45,553 nt of DNA from Leptospira terpstrae serovar Hualin str. LT 11-33 = ATCC 700639 (GTDB lineage Bacteria > Spirochaetota > Leptospiria > Leptospirales > Leptospiraceae), in contig NZ_AOGW02000012.1 of NCBI RefSeq assembly GCF_000332495.1, positions 1-45,553 of the forward strand. Reading direction: 5' to 3'. The translations under genes were made by a program, and so were the position numbers. Each line of letters opens with the position of its first letter. Positions within the stretch are counted from its first letter, which is position 1. The notes beneath the pieces were generated by a model. That model did not search any database and was not told where the DNA came from. It saw nothing but the letters and a program-made list of their open reading frames with translations. Positions 34,557 to 43,185 of the stretch are shown piece by piece.

Positions 34557-35881
34557 AAAAGTTTTGCCTTTTCTGCGATAATTACTTGTTCGATGCTTGG
34601 TATTTTGAAGATATTCTGTTTTGGATCTAAGTCTTCGATTTTTAGTGAGTCTACTTTTTCGAAAACTTTTTGCAAAGGATCAGGTATATATCTAAGTAAG
34701 TCTGCTCGGGATTCATAATCAATTTCACTAAAACAGTCCAAAGAGTATGAACTAAATACATATAGTAAGCGACTATTTGGATACATTCGGAGACCATTTA
34801 CATTTTTTATACGCATGAAAGGAATAAGTTTTGGTAAAAAAGACCAAAATCCGTTTGTCGGCTTTAAGAATGGATCTAAACTTATGATTTTATGAAAGTC
34901 TGGCGAATAAGCAAAAAATCTTCCTTCAAAATTACGTACTATTTCAGAAATTCTAAATTTTTCAGTTAGAGACGCCTCATCCCCATTAAAAGAGATACGT
35001 AAATTATGATTTGATGCCTTTTCCTCAAATCTAGATTCAGTAATTGATCCAGTATCCAAAAATGCGGTTACAGAATAGCCATTGTCATAGATGACTAAGA
35101 CAACGTTCTCATTTGCACTAATATTTATTATGTTATTCAATTGGTAACGGAAGTTTAAAATTTCATGAGTATTATCCGTTAAATTTACTTGGTGAATCCT
35201 ATTTGTAGAATCGAGAGCTAATATAGCATTTTGACCATACGCGATTATTTTCTTAGGCGAAAGATTTAAAACTGCATTGCACGTAGAAATTTTAACGATC
35301 TGATTACCATTAAATTTCCAACAAGGAAGAATAGAATCGATTCCTGATAAAATACTAATAACGCCATTCGGAAGCGCAACTATTTGTTTTGCATTCTTTA
35401 GATCAGTGTCACTAAAGTATGCCATCCCTTTCAGTCCTCTACTGTAAATTATATTTCCCATTTTAGAGTCTAGTATAAGCTGATTGAAATCCCAATCCTC
35501 TTGCCCCGACTGTGCTAGGTTATCATTAAATTTTACGATTGAAACATCCGTAATTTGTCTTAGCTCAGGGAAGTTCGGATCATTGTGATAAAATATTCCG
35601 AACAACTCAAGTATATTAGGATTAAGTTCATGTGTCTCATATAAATTCAGTGCTGCAGAATGACTTACAGGTACTCCATTATTGGTCGGAGTAGCACCAG
35701 GAGGCTGATTCCCGTAAGGTGGAGGTGTACTCGACGTATTAGGCTTAGCCTCATTGAATAAACCAATTAAAGACAAAAAGTTAACGGACGTACCCGACCC
35801 TTTTTCAGAACAATTTATCAGAAAAAAGTTTAAAAAGATTAAGGCTACTCCAACATAATGCCTAGATTTTTGCAAATTCAT
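34553..35881 (-). CDS. Large lipoprotein, first gene of the envelope operon
   Basis: 442 residues from ATG 35881 (GGGG just upstream; the ATG at 35896 lacks a ribosome site). Lipobox FFLINC follows a short signal. A Pro/Thr/Asn-rich linker (TSSTPPPYGNQPPGATPTNN) is followed by about 370 residues with repeated beta strands (NQIVKISTC, QNAILALDS, ENVVLVIYDNG) that resemble a beta-propeller. No named family recognised. It leads the seven-gene operon that ends at 29132. Confidence 0.68.
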   Translation of the reverse strand: MNLQKSRHYVGVALIFLNFFLINCSEKGSGTSVNFLSLIGLFNEAKPNTSSTPPPYGNQPPGATPTNNGVPVSHSAALNLYETHELNPNILELFGIFYHNDPNFPELRQITDVSIVKFNDNLAQSGQEDWDFNQLILDSKMGNIIYSRGLKGMAYFSDTDLKNAKQIVALPNGVISILSGIDSILPCWKFNGNQIVKISTCNAVLNLSPKKIIAYGQNAILALDSTNRIHQVNLTDNTHEILNFRYQLNNIINISANENVVLVIYDNGYSVTAFLDTGSITESRFEEKASNHNLRISFNGDEASLTEKFRISEIVRNFEGRFFAYSPDFHKIISLDPFLKPTNGFWSFLPKLIPFMRIKNVNGLRMYPNSRLLYVFSSYSLDCFSEIDYESRADLLRYIPDPLQKVFEKVDSLKIEDLDPKQNIFKIPSIEQVIIAEKAKLL

Positions 35882-37164
35882 ACCCCATCCCCACATAACA
35901 CAATGATTGATGTGACCATTGTATTTCTGTTAGATCATAGCATAGAGCTAGCACCGCAAGTACTTTTTAATAAAGAATTAGCAAATTCATTTTTTGTTTT
36001 GGATTATAAAACTAGAGAGAGCAAAAATACATCAGGAAATCTATTTTCTAATTTCAAGCATGGCAACTATTGATCATTATAAATTACATATATTTAACAT
36101 AAATTCGTTCAAATGTAATGACTAAGTCTACTAGCAGTCCCATTGCCTATTCGGTAGGATAAGCACTCCGTATGAGAGGCTTCAATGATTTGCGACTTAC
36201 CAAATCTTATCTTGAAAGAATTTGCAGATTATGGACCATTCTCGGCAAGTCTGACATCACCACATCACTATTCCCTTACTTTCAACAAATAACTTAAATC
36301 ATCGAACTTTCGATACATAATATATATCTCAGGCAAAACTGATCACTCCATTAAATATATCGTCAGCGGCCAGGTGTGATTTCCTTAATCTAGTAAAAAA
36401 AAATTGCTCTGGGACATTCCAAAAGTTTTTCAATTCTAGTTATATGAAACCTTCCGCTCCCTCTAATGACTTTTGGAAAATCAGTTTTATTTCTGAGAAC
36501 CACACCTTTTTCAAAATAACTATCTTATCGTCATTGCAAGCAAAACTCAAAAGGAATTAAAGTTTAAATGCCCTGCTTTATTGCCAAAGAATGACTAAAT
36601 TCCTGCGAACGTATTCAAGTTGAAGTTTGCAATTAATAATATTACTACATACCATTTATTATAAATCTCATCTCGCCGTTAAATTATTGCAATTTGTCCG
36701 AAATATATTCAGAAATTAGTTAGACAGTTCCGTTCACAGAGACTGAAAAGAAACCACCTTAAATTCAATGCGACATAATATTTACGAGCATTGCGCCAAA
36801 GGCTACAAAAATTCTTAGTAGCCCTGATGTTTCCCAACATAGAAGCTTGTAGCTGCTTCTGTGCTGGGGCTCAAAAGGATTAGCATAGCGTGTTAACTTT
36901 TTTAAGCTAAAAATAAAAGCAAGGATAGTGACGAAAGTGCCGTATATAACCCATTAGAAATCTCAGCATCCATGAATCATGGATTTTTTTGACTAGCCAC
37001 TTTTTCCGGCCCCTCCCCCCTTGGGATAACTAGCGTTAGTAGATCTTGTCGGGTTTTCTATTCGCTTCTTACCCACCACAAAAACAGCATATCATGATGG
37101 CGGGGTAATACACTTTACGAAAAGATAGTATCCATGGGACATAAGTAAAGTCGTGTATTAATTC
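35882..37164. other. 1.3-kb stretch without a gene
   Basis: Contains the upstream region of the envelope operon and one clear hairpin (36968-36990). Short frames present are not supported by composition or ribosome sites. A C-rich segment at 37010-37022 stands out from the AT-rich surroundings but was not recognised. Confidence 0.5.
36968..36990 (+). terminator. Hairpin followed by a T-run
   Basis: Arms ATCCATG (36968-36974) and CATGGAT (36978-36984), 3-nt loop, then T to 36990. It has the shape of an intrinsic terminator for plus-strand transcription, but no gene is seen just upstream. Confidence 0.5.
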
Positions 37165-37383
37165 CTAAAATAAATCGACAATGTATATATCCCCTTTCAA
37201 AACTTCCATTTTAATTTTTACTATACCCATTGTTAAGGAATCTACGTTTATGGAGATTGTTTTCTTTTCCAAAAGGATAAGATTTAATTTCTCAATTTTG
37301 CCTCTCAAGGCGTTCCGGAAAATTTTATCGCTTAGATTTAAATCATTATAGACAGGTCGATGCCTTGGATCAATGTAAATCAT
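37165..37383 (-). CDS. Small unknown protein, end of GHKL operon
   Basis: 72 residues, 3 nt after the TPR-like gene. Beta-rich C-terminal half (TISINVDSLTMGIVKIKMEV) without signal or membrane segments. No family recognised. Its tight spacing makes it part of the operon beginning at 39391. Confidence 0.5.
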   Translation of the reverse strand: MIYIDPRHRPVYNDLNLSDKIFRNALRGKIEKLNLILLEKKTISINVDSLTMGIVKIKMEVLKGDIYIVDLF

Positions 37384-37386
37384 TAG

Positions 37387-38112
37387 CTAAATCGAGATAG
37401 GTTCGTATTTTGAATAATCTCGATTAACTTCTATTGGCTTAGCTGAATATTCCTTAATCAAAAAATTTAACTCTTCTTTGGAAAGATAAGCTAACAAAAA
37501 GTTTGATTCTTTTTTCGAAAATTTTCTTTCTATTAAAATAAATTGAAGATAGGATTCAAAAAAATACGCCATGTCTCGAGGAATATTTTTGTCTGAGTAA
37601 GGCTCTATTATTTCTTCATTCTTAAACAGTCCAATTTTCCAGTGTACTTTGCTTTTTGAAACATAAGATAATTCCATATCTAACCGCTTTGATATATCAA
37701 ATCTTTTTGTAATTGCAGATATTGAATTTATCAAAACGTTAAATTCTAATGGACGTTGGTTAATATTGAGCGGAGAATTAAAATATTCTTCTAGGATGGA
37801 CTCTTCGCTTTGGTCAAACTCGCGTGCATTTTGAACAAGTGTTAACTTTGCAACAGCCAGTAATGCACAATAGTGTACGCTGATGTGTGAAAGACTTTTA
37901 ATAAGTGAAATCGCCTTGTCGTAATTTCCTAAATTATATTCTAGCAAAGCTAACGCATGGTGATCGTTCACTTCAGCACGGTTAGTCCCGACTAACTTTT
38001 CGATTCTTTTTTTTAACCTATAAATCTCAAAGTTGTCTTTTTGAGGAGATAAGGAAAAGTAAAATTCCCTTATAACTTCTTCAGAAATTCTTAATGGCTG
38101 TGGGTTTGTCAT
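37387..38112 (-). CDS. TPR-like protein, partner of GHKL/DUF4325
   Basis: 241 residues. One clear TPR-type unit (HHALALLEYNLGNYDKAISL), with helices on both sides; the C-terminal 70 residues are helical. No family recognised. It starts 12 bp after the DUF4325 gene. In the other GHKL/DUF4325 operon of this window, a membrane protein occupies this place, so it may be an alternative output protein. Confidence 0.6.
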   Translation of the reverse strand: MTNPQPLRISEEVIREFYFSLSPQKDNFEIYRLKKRIEKLVGTNRAEVNDHHALALLEYNLGNYDKAISLIKSLSHISVHYCALLAVAKLTLVQNAREFDQSEESILEEYFNSPLNINQRPLEFNVLINSISAITKRFDISKRLDMELSYVSKSKVHWKIGLFKNEEIIEPYSDKNIPRDMAYFFESYLQFILIERKFSKKESNFLLAYLSKEELNFLIKEYSAKPIEVNRDYSKYEPISI

Positions 38113-38124
38113 AAAAAAAATTTC

Positions 38125-38436
38125 TTAAGCATTGATCAGTTCTTTTGATCTTTCATCCGCATACTCAAGACCAGCTTCAACGATCTCAACTATGTTTGAC
38201 TTACAATTAGCAATTCGCAGTTTTTTTGGAATATTATTTGATCCGAACTTCAAGAAAATATCCAGAAATAGTGCATTTGTAAACGAACTGTTAACGTTTG
38301 TTATTCCAGAAAAATCTAAGATTATCTTTTCATCTGTCAGAATCGACTGGGGTACGATGATTTCATTTACTAATTTCACAGCACGTGCAGAATCCAAACC
38401 TGATCTGCCGATATATTCAAACATATTAATCGTCAT
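38125..38436 (-). CDS. STAS-like protein, DUF4325
   Basis: 103 residues. The family core KIILDFSGITNVNSSFTNAL is textbook DUF4325: strand, Asp, a Ser-rich turn and helix. It overlaps the GHKL ATPase gene by 11 bp. It is probably the binding partner that the ATPase controls, as in anti-sigma/anti-anti-sigma pairs. It corresponds to the protein at 9979-10296. Confidence 0.82.
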   Translation of the reverse strand: MTINMFEYIGRSGLDSARAVKLVNEIIVPQSILTDEKIILDFSGITNVNSSFTNALFLDIFLKFGSNNIPKKLRIANCKSNIVEIVEAGLEYADERSKELINA

Positions 38437-39391
38437 TACCCATTACCCCCTTAAATTTTCCTGTTCTAGTAATTAGACCCAAATCCCTCTTCGTTTCCAT
38501 CAAGGCTTCCTGAAAATCAAGAAGGCCAGATTTCTTAAAAGTAATATTTATCGCTACACCCTTAAAATAAGAATCGGCAGCTAATTCCTTTAACTGAGCA
38601 TTTTCTATTATAGCATTACCTGAGACAAGACAAAACTGTCCCGATAATTTTTCAGATAAATTTTTTAAAATGGACAACCCAACCCCAGCGTTCACTGGAG
38701 TCATGTAAGGAGACGTAATATGATTTTTTGAAGAAACCTTTGGCTCTAGCGCTTTCTTTACAGCATCTGCATCATTCCAATTTTCCCGAAAATGTGGGGA
38801 TGCATTATTTTTGAAACTGTTTAGCACTCCTATACCATAGTCTGCTATACCGATCCTAACCAATTCAGTCTGTTTATAAAATTGAGCAGAAATAAATCCT
38901 CGTCCTTCGGAATGCTGCACTACATTATTTATCAATTCAGATATTGCATATACCAACAAATCATAGATTTCTGAATTTTCTAAAGGATGATCTATTTTCC
39001 ATTTTTCTTCTTCTGGAATACAGCAACGAGCTACTCCATCCGAAATAACATCGACAGAACCTTTATTTAACCCAAATTCTTGAATGACAGTAAAATTACC
39101 AAACGATTCGTGTCTTATGAATCGTTCAGGCATCGAAACATCACAGATACTGAAAAAATTCATCCTCTGAAAATAGCTACAAGCCGCAAATCGTTCGTGG
39201 TTAATAAAGAAAACTGGTATATCGTCAAACAAATATGATTTAACTTTACAGATTAAAGTTACTAGTGCCACAGGTGAATATTTGACAACTTTCTCAAAAT
39301 CGAAAATGACAGGCTCATTATTTGGCCTTTTCATTTTTCCCAAGAATTCACCTAAATCATCATATACACGAGGTGGAAGTTTAATTACCAT
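38426..39391 (-). CDS. GHKL ATPase (anti-sigma-type regulator)
   Basis: 321 residues. An N-terminal STAS-like part (VIFDFEKVVKYSPVALVTLI) is followed by the GHKL domain: N-box AISELINNVVQHSEG (about 152-166), G1 box DYGIGVLNSF, G2 box NAGVGLSILKNLSEKL. All ATP-binding positions look intact. It leads the four-gene operon 39391-37165. The same STAS + GHKL order occurs in the cassette protein at 8894, so both operons encode the same kind of switch. Confidence 0.82.
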   Translation of the reverse strand: MVIKLPPRVYDDLGEFLGKMKRPNNEPVIFDFEKVVKYSPVALVTLICKVKSYLFDDIPVFFINHERFAACSYFQRMNFFSICDVSMPERFIRHESFGNFTVIQEFGLNKGSVDVISDGVARCCIPEEEKWKIDHPLENSEIYDLLVYAISELINNVVQHSEGRGFISAQFYKQTELVRIGIADYGIGVLNSFKNNASPHFRENWNDADAVKKALEPKVSSKNHITSPYMTPVNAGVGLSILKNLSEKLSGQFCLVSGNAIIENAQLKELAADSYFKGVAINITFKKSGLLDFQEALMETKRDLGLITRTGKFKGVMGNDD

Positions 39392-39785
39392 TTTCTAATC
39401 CCAAAGAATCTAACAGCCGGTAGAATATGCAATTTAAGAATTTGCTCTCTAAAACTCCAGCCATTTCAAGGGACATAATAAAGTTTTGTTTGTCTTTTAA
39501 CTTATAGAGCTTTTCCATTTACAATCAAGTAAGTTCTTCTGAGGTTTCTTAATTTGTTCTTAATATGGTCCCGGAAATCGTGCCTTTTTCCAACGACAGA
39601 GATTTAAAAACACTGCCAATATTCAATTTCAGTATTGGAATATCTGAAATCTGAACTTCTCTTTATTTTGAAAAAACTCAGGATAATCAATTATCCAGAA
39701 ATTCTTGTAATTTAAAACAATAACACATTTTTAGATACAGAATTTCCTTGTAATTGAAAGGGGTGAATCATTCCATTCGTTGTAG
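39392..39785. promoter_or_regulatory. Divergent region between GHKL operon and parA
   Basis: 394 bp with stops in all frames. It must hold promoters for both directions; no strong -35/-10 pair stood out. An AGGGG lies 21 nt before parA, too far to act as its ribosome site. Confidence 0.4.
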
Positions 39786-40523
39786 ATGAAAATTATTACT
39801 GTAGCTTCCTTGAAAGGTGGAATTGGGAAAACCACCACTTCCCTATATTTAAGTCAAGCCCTGAGAAGTTTAGGAAAAAAAGTCCTTTTGATAGACTTAG
39901 ATCAAAACAATAATCTTTCAAATTTCATGATTAAGCAATTCCCAAAAGGAAATGATATTAACGAAAAAAACATTCTGAACATGCTGAAAGGCTACGCGGA
40001 AATTTCTGAATTTATATGGAATTCTGCAGATGGAATTGATTTAATTCCCGCCAAGAAAGATATCAAAAATATAGACATCGAATTTGCGACAGACCCTATA
40101 CTTGGTTTAAGATTTAGAAATGATTTAAAATCACTTAAATATGATTTTATTATTATTGATGCACATCCTGCTACAAACACAGGTTTAAGATGTGCAATTC
40201 TAGCTTCCGATGAAATTATTTGTCCAGTTGAACCTAGTGTTTGGAGTTCGCAAGGTATCGATGATATTGAAACCGAAAGACTTCAAGCTTCAAAAGCGAT
40301 GAAAAACGAAATTAAATTACGAGTGCTTATCTCAAAATGTACTCTAAAAAAAGCTGATGAATTGAGGCCGATTTTAAAAAAGAAAGGATATCAGGTTTTC
40401 TATTCTGCGATTGTAAACTCTGAATCTATTAAGATTTCGAATGATATCAGTGAATTTTTAAACGAAAAAACCGGAAAAGCATTCCCTATGTTTTTATCTT
40501 TAGCAAAGGAAATCCTAAAGTGA
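39786..40523 (+). CDS. parA: ParA-family partition ATPase
   Basis: 245 residues. A deviant Walker A KGGIGKTT (10-17) is next to MKIITVASL, the A' region reads LLIDLDQNNN (34-43), and Walker B is FIIIDAHPA (about 120-128). This is the short ParA (type Ib/Soj-like) without an N-terminal HTH. It segregates plasmids or nucleoids together with a centromere-binding partner, here the next gene, which starts inside its stop codon (GTGA). Its presence suggests a plasmid or plasmid-like prophage. Confidence 0.93.
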   Translation: MKIITVASLKGGIGKTTTSLYLSQALRSLGKKVLLIDLDQNNNLSNFMIKQFPKGNDINEKNILNMLKGYAEISEFIWNSADGIDLIPAKKDIKNIDIEFATDPILGLRFRNDLKSLKYDFIIIDAHPATNTGLRCAILASDEIICPVEPSVWSSQGIDDIETERLQASKAMKNEIKLRVLISKCTLKKADELRPILKKKGYQVFYSAIVNSESIKISNDISEFLNEKTGKAFPMFLSLAKEILK

Positions 40524-41080
40524 GCAAGAAGGAAAAACGTCTAAGTGCCTTTGATGAAAATCGGCCTGGAGGAGATGACAGGAATCTCGTTGAATTAGAC
40601 AAAGATTCAAATCTAGTAAAACTTAGGAACCTTCATCGAAGTACAATTGGTGCTGCGATGAATACTATTCGTAACGCAATTCTTACAGGAGAGGAATTGG
40701 TAAGAATTAAATCAAATCTTAGTCATGGTAAATTTATTCCATATATCGAATCAAATAAAGATTTCATTGGTTTTGATAAAAGGATGGCAAGTAACTACAT
40801 AAGGTTTTATGAGAATAGAGAATCGATAAAAGAAGCAAAATCAATCCGGGAAGCACTAAGAATGATTTCGGATCTGAATAAAAGTGAAAAAGAAATAAAC
40901 CCTGTCGAAACCAAAGGTGAAGAGCCAAAGATAATTTATACTAGATTCAAATCAGGAAAACCATTAAACCCAAAAGAGAAAAAAATTCTGAAAGAGTTTT
41001 TGGTAGGTGAAAAAGAAAGAATTCTAATCGCCGCAAAAACCAAAATATCCGAAATTGAAAAGGACCTAAACTCGATTTGA
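40520..41080 (+). CDS. ParB-like centromere-binding partner (DUF3102-like)
   Basis: 186 residues from GTG 40520, overlapping the parA stop. The central part IKSNLSHGKFIPYIESNKDF and RMASNYIRFYENR resembles DUF3102-type DNA-binding domains that accompany ParA in plasmids and phages. No classical ParB CTPase motif (GERR) is seen. Coupling to parA supports a partition role. A perfect 24-bp palindrome begins at the last base of its stop codon. Confidence 0.72.
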   Translation: MSKKEKRLSAFDENRPGGDDRNLVELDKDSNLVKLRNLHRSTIGAAMNTIRNAILTGEELVRIKSNLSHGKFIPYIESNKDFIGFDKRMASNYIRFYENRESIKEAKSIREALRMISDLNKSEKEINPVETKGEEPKIIYTRFKSGKPLNPKEKKILKEFLVGEKERILIAAKTKISEIEKDLNSI

Positions 41081-41103
41081 AAAAGGAAACGCGTTTCCTT
41101 TTT
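41080..41103. terminator. 24-bp perfect palindrome after parB (terminator or centromere)
   Basis: AAAAAGGAAACG followed directly by its reverse complement CGTTTCCTTTTT, ending in five T. It starts on the last base of the parB stop. The A-tract/T-tract flanks fit a bidirectional terminator; a partition site is the alternative. Confidence 0.7.
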
Positions 41104-41129
41104 GGAATTCTTAAACGTAGGAATCAACT

Positions 41130-41357
41130 TTGGTAAAAATCATCGATCTAGGAACTCAAATTGATTCCGAGCCAAAGTTCAGTTGGTATCTAGGAGAGTT
41201 CCATTGTTTTCTAGTCGCAAATAATAATGTGATTTGGACATCATGGAATGATTTTGAATTCGATTTCCTGGAAGATACCAACAAAGATCCTAATTCCCAG
41301 TATCTACAATTGGAAGAGCTCAGTGATATCTTTGAACAATCAAATTGGGGGAAATAA
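41130..41357 (+). CDS. Small unknown protein
   Basis: 75 residues from TTG 41130 (AGGA 8 nt upstream). Acidic, aromatic-rich (FSWYLGEFHCF, NVIWTSWNDFEFDF), no signal or membrane segment. No family recognised. It lies 50 bp after parB. Confidence 0.55.
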   Translation: MVKIIDLGTQIDSEPKFSWYLGEFHCFLVANNNVIWTSWNDFEFDFLEDTNKDPNSQYLQLEELSDIFEQSNWGK

Positions 41358-41660
41358 TTTCCTTTTTATAAAAAAATTCTTGTACCGAATTCGAATTCGT
41401 GCTACTTAGTACATGTTCAGTAAAGCTACCGAACCCGATGCCGGGAACTGAGAAGCCCGGCGTCACAATCCTCCCCCCAATTTTATTTATGTCTCATTAA
41501 GTTCTTGACGAAATATGTCTCATTACTTAAACGTGTACCCGTCTGGATGCCCTAGACTCGTGTCTCAGCACGATTTAGCTTTACTGGATCAATCAAAATG
41601 ATCCGCCAAAAATAAACAAAAGTTACGTGGCCGTAGGCATACCCACTTAAGAGGATCATT
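41358..41660. other. Possible replication origin region
   Basis: About 300 bp with many structured elements: a strong stem GATGCCGGG/CCCGGCGTC (41437-41445 with 41456-41464), three TGTCTCA repeats (41490, 41516, 41561; the first two lie in identical 12-mers TATGTCTCATTA), and a hairpin GGATCA/TGATCC (41586-41591 with 41599-41604). It precedes a HTH replication-type gene. The origin role is inferred. Confidence 0.45.
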
Positions 41661-42212
41661 ATGAGGACAGGATTATGGATACCTGTGGAAGTCGAAGCAT
41701 TACCTTTGAACTCTACTGAAAAATATGTTCTTTCAGAAGTCGTTGCACTCGATAGAGTAGGCGAATGTTTCGCGTCAAACGCACATTTCGCAGAACTCCT
41801 AGGAGTAAGATCTGATTCAATTTCCAGAATAATATCCAAGCTGAAAAAGCTAGGATATCTAAAACAGGGACGATTTGATGGCAGACGACGGACGCTAATA
41901 CCAACACTCACAAGTCAATCAGACCTTAAACCGAATCCCAAAAAGGCAGAAAAACCAGACCTGCTAATGCAGGATACGCAAAGGACAACCGGAATAAATG
42001 CCGAAGCTGCTTTTGCAATTTTGCATTCCCCTTCTTATATAGTACAAAAACAAAACAATGTACAAAAGACTTGGAATGAATTTTTAGAATGGAGTAAAGG
42101 AAAGGTAACATCTTCAACTTGGTCGATAATTAATAATTGCAAAGACCCAAAAATGTTAAAAGGGACAAGTTCGATAATTTGGAACCAATTCCAAGGAATG
42201 CCTAAAGTATGA
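41661..42212 (+). CDS. HTH replication-type protein (HTH_36-like)
   Basis: 183 residues, GAGGA 5 nt before the ATG. The N-terminal winged helix reads LPLNSTEKYVLSEVVALDRV, then CFASNAHFAELLGVRSDSIS and KLKKLGYLKQGRFDGRRRTL, the pattern of HTH_36 domains in plasmid and phage replication initiators. The C-terminal half is less ordered. It follows a structured region with repeats and sits next to parAB. It overlaps the next gene by ATGA. Confidence 0.68.
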   Translation: MRTGLWIPVEVEALPLNSTEKYVLSEVVALDRVGECFASNAHFAELLGVRSDSISRIISKLKKLGYLKQGRFDGRRRTLIPTLTSQSDLKPNPKKAEKPDLLMQDTQRTTGINAEAAFAILHSPSYIVQKQNNVQKTWNEFLEWSKGKVTSSTWSIINNCKDPKMLKGTSSIIWNQFQGMPKV

Positions 42213-42931
42213 TTAAAGATAATGATGGGAATAAAATTTGGATATTGTTTTCATCTATTTCCGGAGTATTAATTCTTTGGTTTGGAAGTTATTGGGTTAT
42301 TGAATTAAAATTTAGTAACTATGAGCAGAAAGGACAAATTGGAGACATGTTCGGTGCAATAAATTCTTTGTTCTCAGGATTAGCATTTGCAGGATTAATC
42401 TATGCTATATATCTCCAAAACAAAGAGATTAAACTCCAGAAAGAAGAATTAAATAAAACAAGAGAAATCGCAGAAGCTCAGGAAAAAGCATTGAGATCAC
42501 AGGCGGAATCACAAAATCTTTCAGTATTTCAATCCTCGTTTACTCAAATGTTGGAAATACATTTCCGATTAATGGATTCTTACTCTGACGATCAAGAAAC
42601 AGGAAGCCAGCGTTTTAACCAAAGACTCATTATGGCATGTAATGAAGATCCAAAATATTTTGAAGAATATGTTCTGAAAAAAATGGATGCAAGAATGATA
42701 AGGCATTTATTTCATATATCGAATATTATCGAATTGATTTTACTTGAATTTCCAGAAGATCCAAAAAAACAAAGAATCTACATTTCTAGGTTAGTTGGTT
42801 GTCTTGCTTATTATTTACTTTTTTTCATTTTAAAAGCAAAAGACTTGGGTTATTATAAAGATATAAAATCAAACTTAGAACATATAATCCCAAGTATGGG
42901 TGATTTAGAAGATTTTGGCCGAATATATTAA
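42209..42931 (+). CDS. Putative phage abortive infection protein (putAbiC)
   Basis: 240 residues. Two membrane helices (about 9-27 and 47-65, MFGAINSLFSGLAFAGLIYAI) are followed by a coiled coil (NKEIKLQKEELNKTREIAEA) and a conserved-looking FQSSFTQMLEIHFRLMDSY helix, the layout of the putAbiC family. These proteins are proposed to sense phage and stop growth; mechanism not established. Translational coupling to the replication-type gene suggests a plasmid-borne defence or exclusion role. Confidence 0.78.
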   Translation: MIKDNDGNKIWILFSSISGVLILWFGSYWVIELKFSNYEQKGQIGDMFGAINSLFSGLAFAGLIYAIYLQNKEIKLQKEELNKTREIAEAQEKALRSQAESQNLSVFQSSFTQMLEIHFRLMDSYSDDQETGSQRFNQRLIMACNEDPKYFEEYVLKKMDARMIRHLFHISNIIELILLEFPEDPKKQRIYISRLVGCLAYYLLFFILKAKDLGYYKDIKSNLEHIIPSMGDLEDFGRIY

Positions 42932-42952
42932 TTTTATAAGAATAAAAAATAA

Positions 42953-43180
42953 ATGATCGAACTATTTCCACAATCAGACAAAGACCAATTCATTTCTACA
43001 ACGGAAGCCGAAATTTATTTTGAAAAGCCATCTAAAATACCCATATGCCGAAATTGCAAAACCGAAGTTGCATACCATGAATGGGAAAAAGATAGAGTGG
43101 AATTCGCTTGCCATGGAAATATTCTGAGATTTCATTTTGTGGAAGGATTGATTGCAAGAGTAGAGGAACTCAAGGAGTAG
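42953..43180 (+). CDS. Small protein with CxxC motif
   Basis: 75 residues. A single ICRNCKTEV motif (Cys-x2-Cys) and a later FACHG could bind a metal together. No family recognised and no clear ribosome site. It ends 5 bp before the SRAP start, so it is probably in the same transcript. Confidence 0.5.
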   Translation: MIELFPQSDKDQFISTTEAEIYFEKPSKIPICRNCKTEVAYHEWEKDRVEFACHGNILRFHFVEGLIARVEELKE

Positions 43181-43185
43181 GGGAC

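Noticed and set aside
35858..36073. 71-codon ORF divergent from the envelope operon
   Set aside because: Overlaps the operon's leader on the other strand; no ribosome site or recognisable feature.
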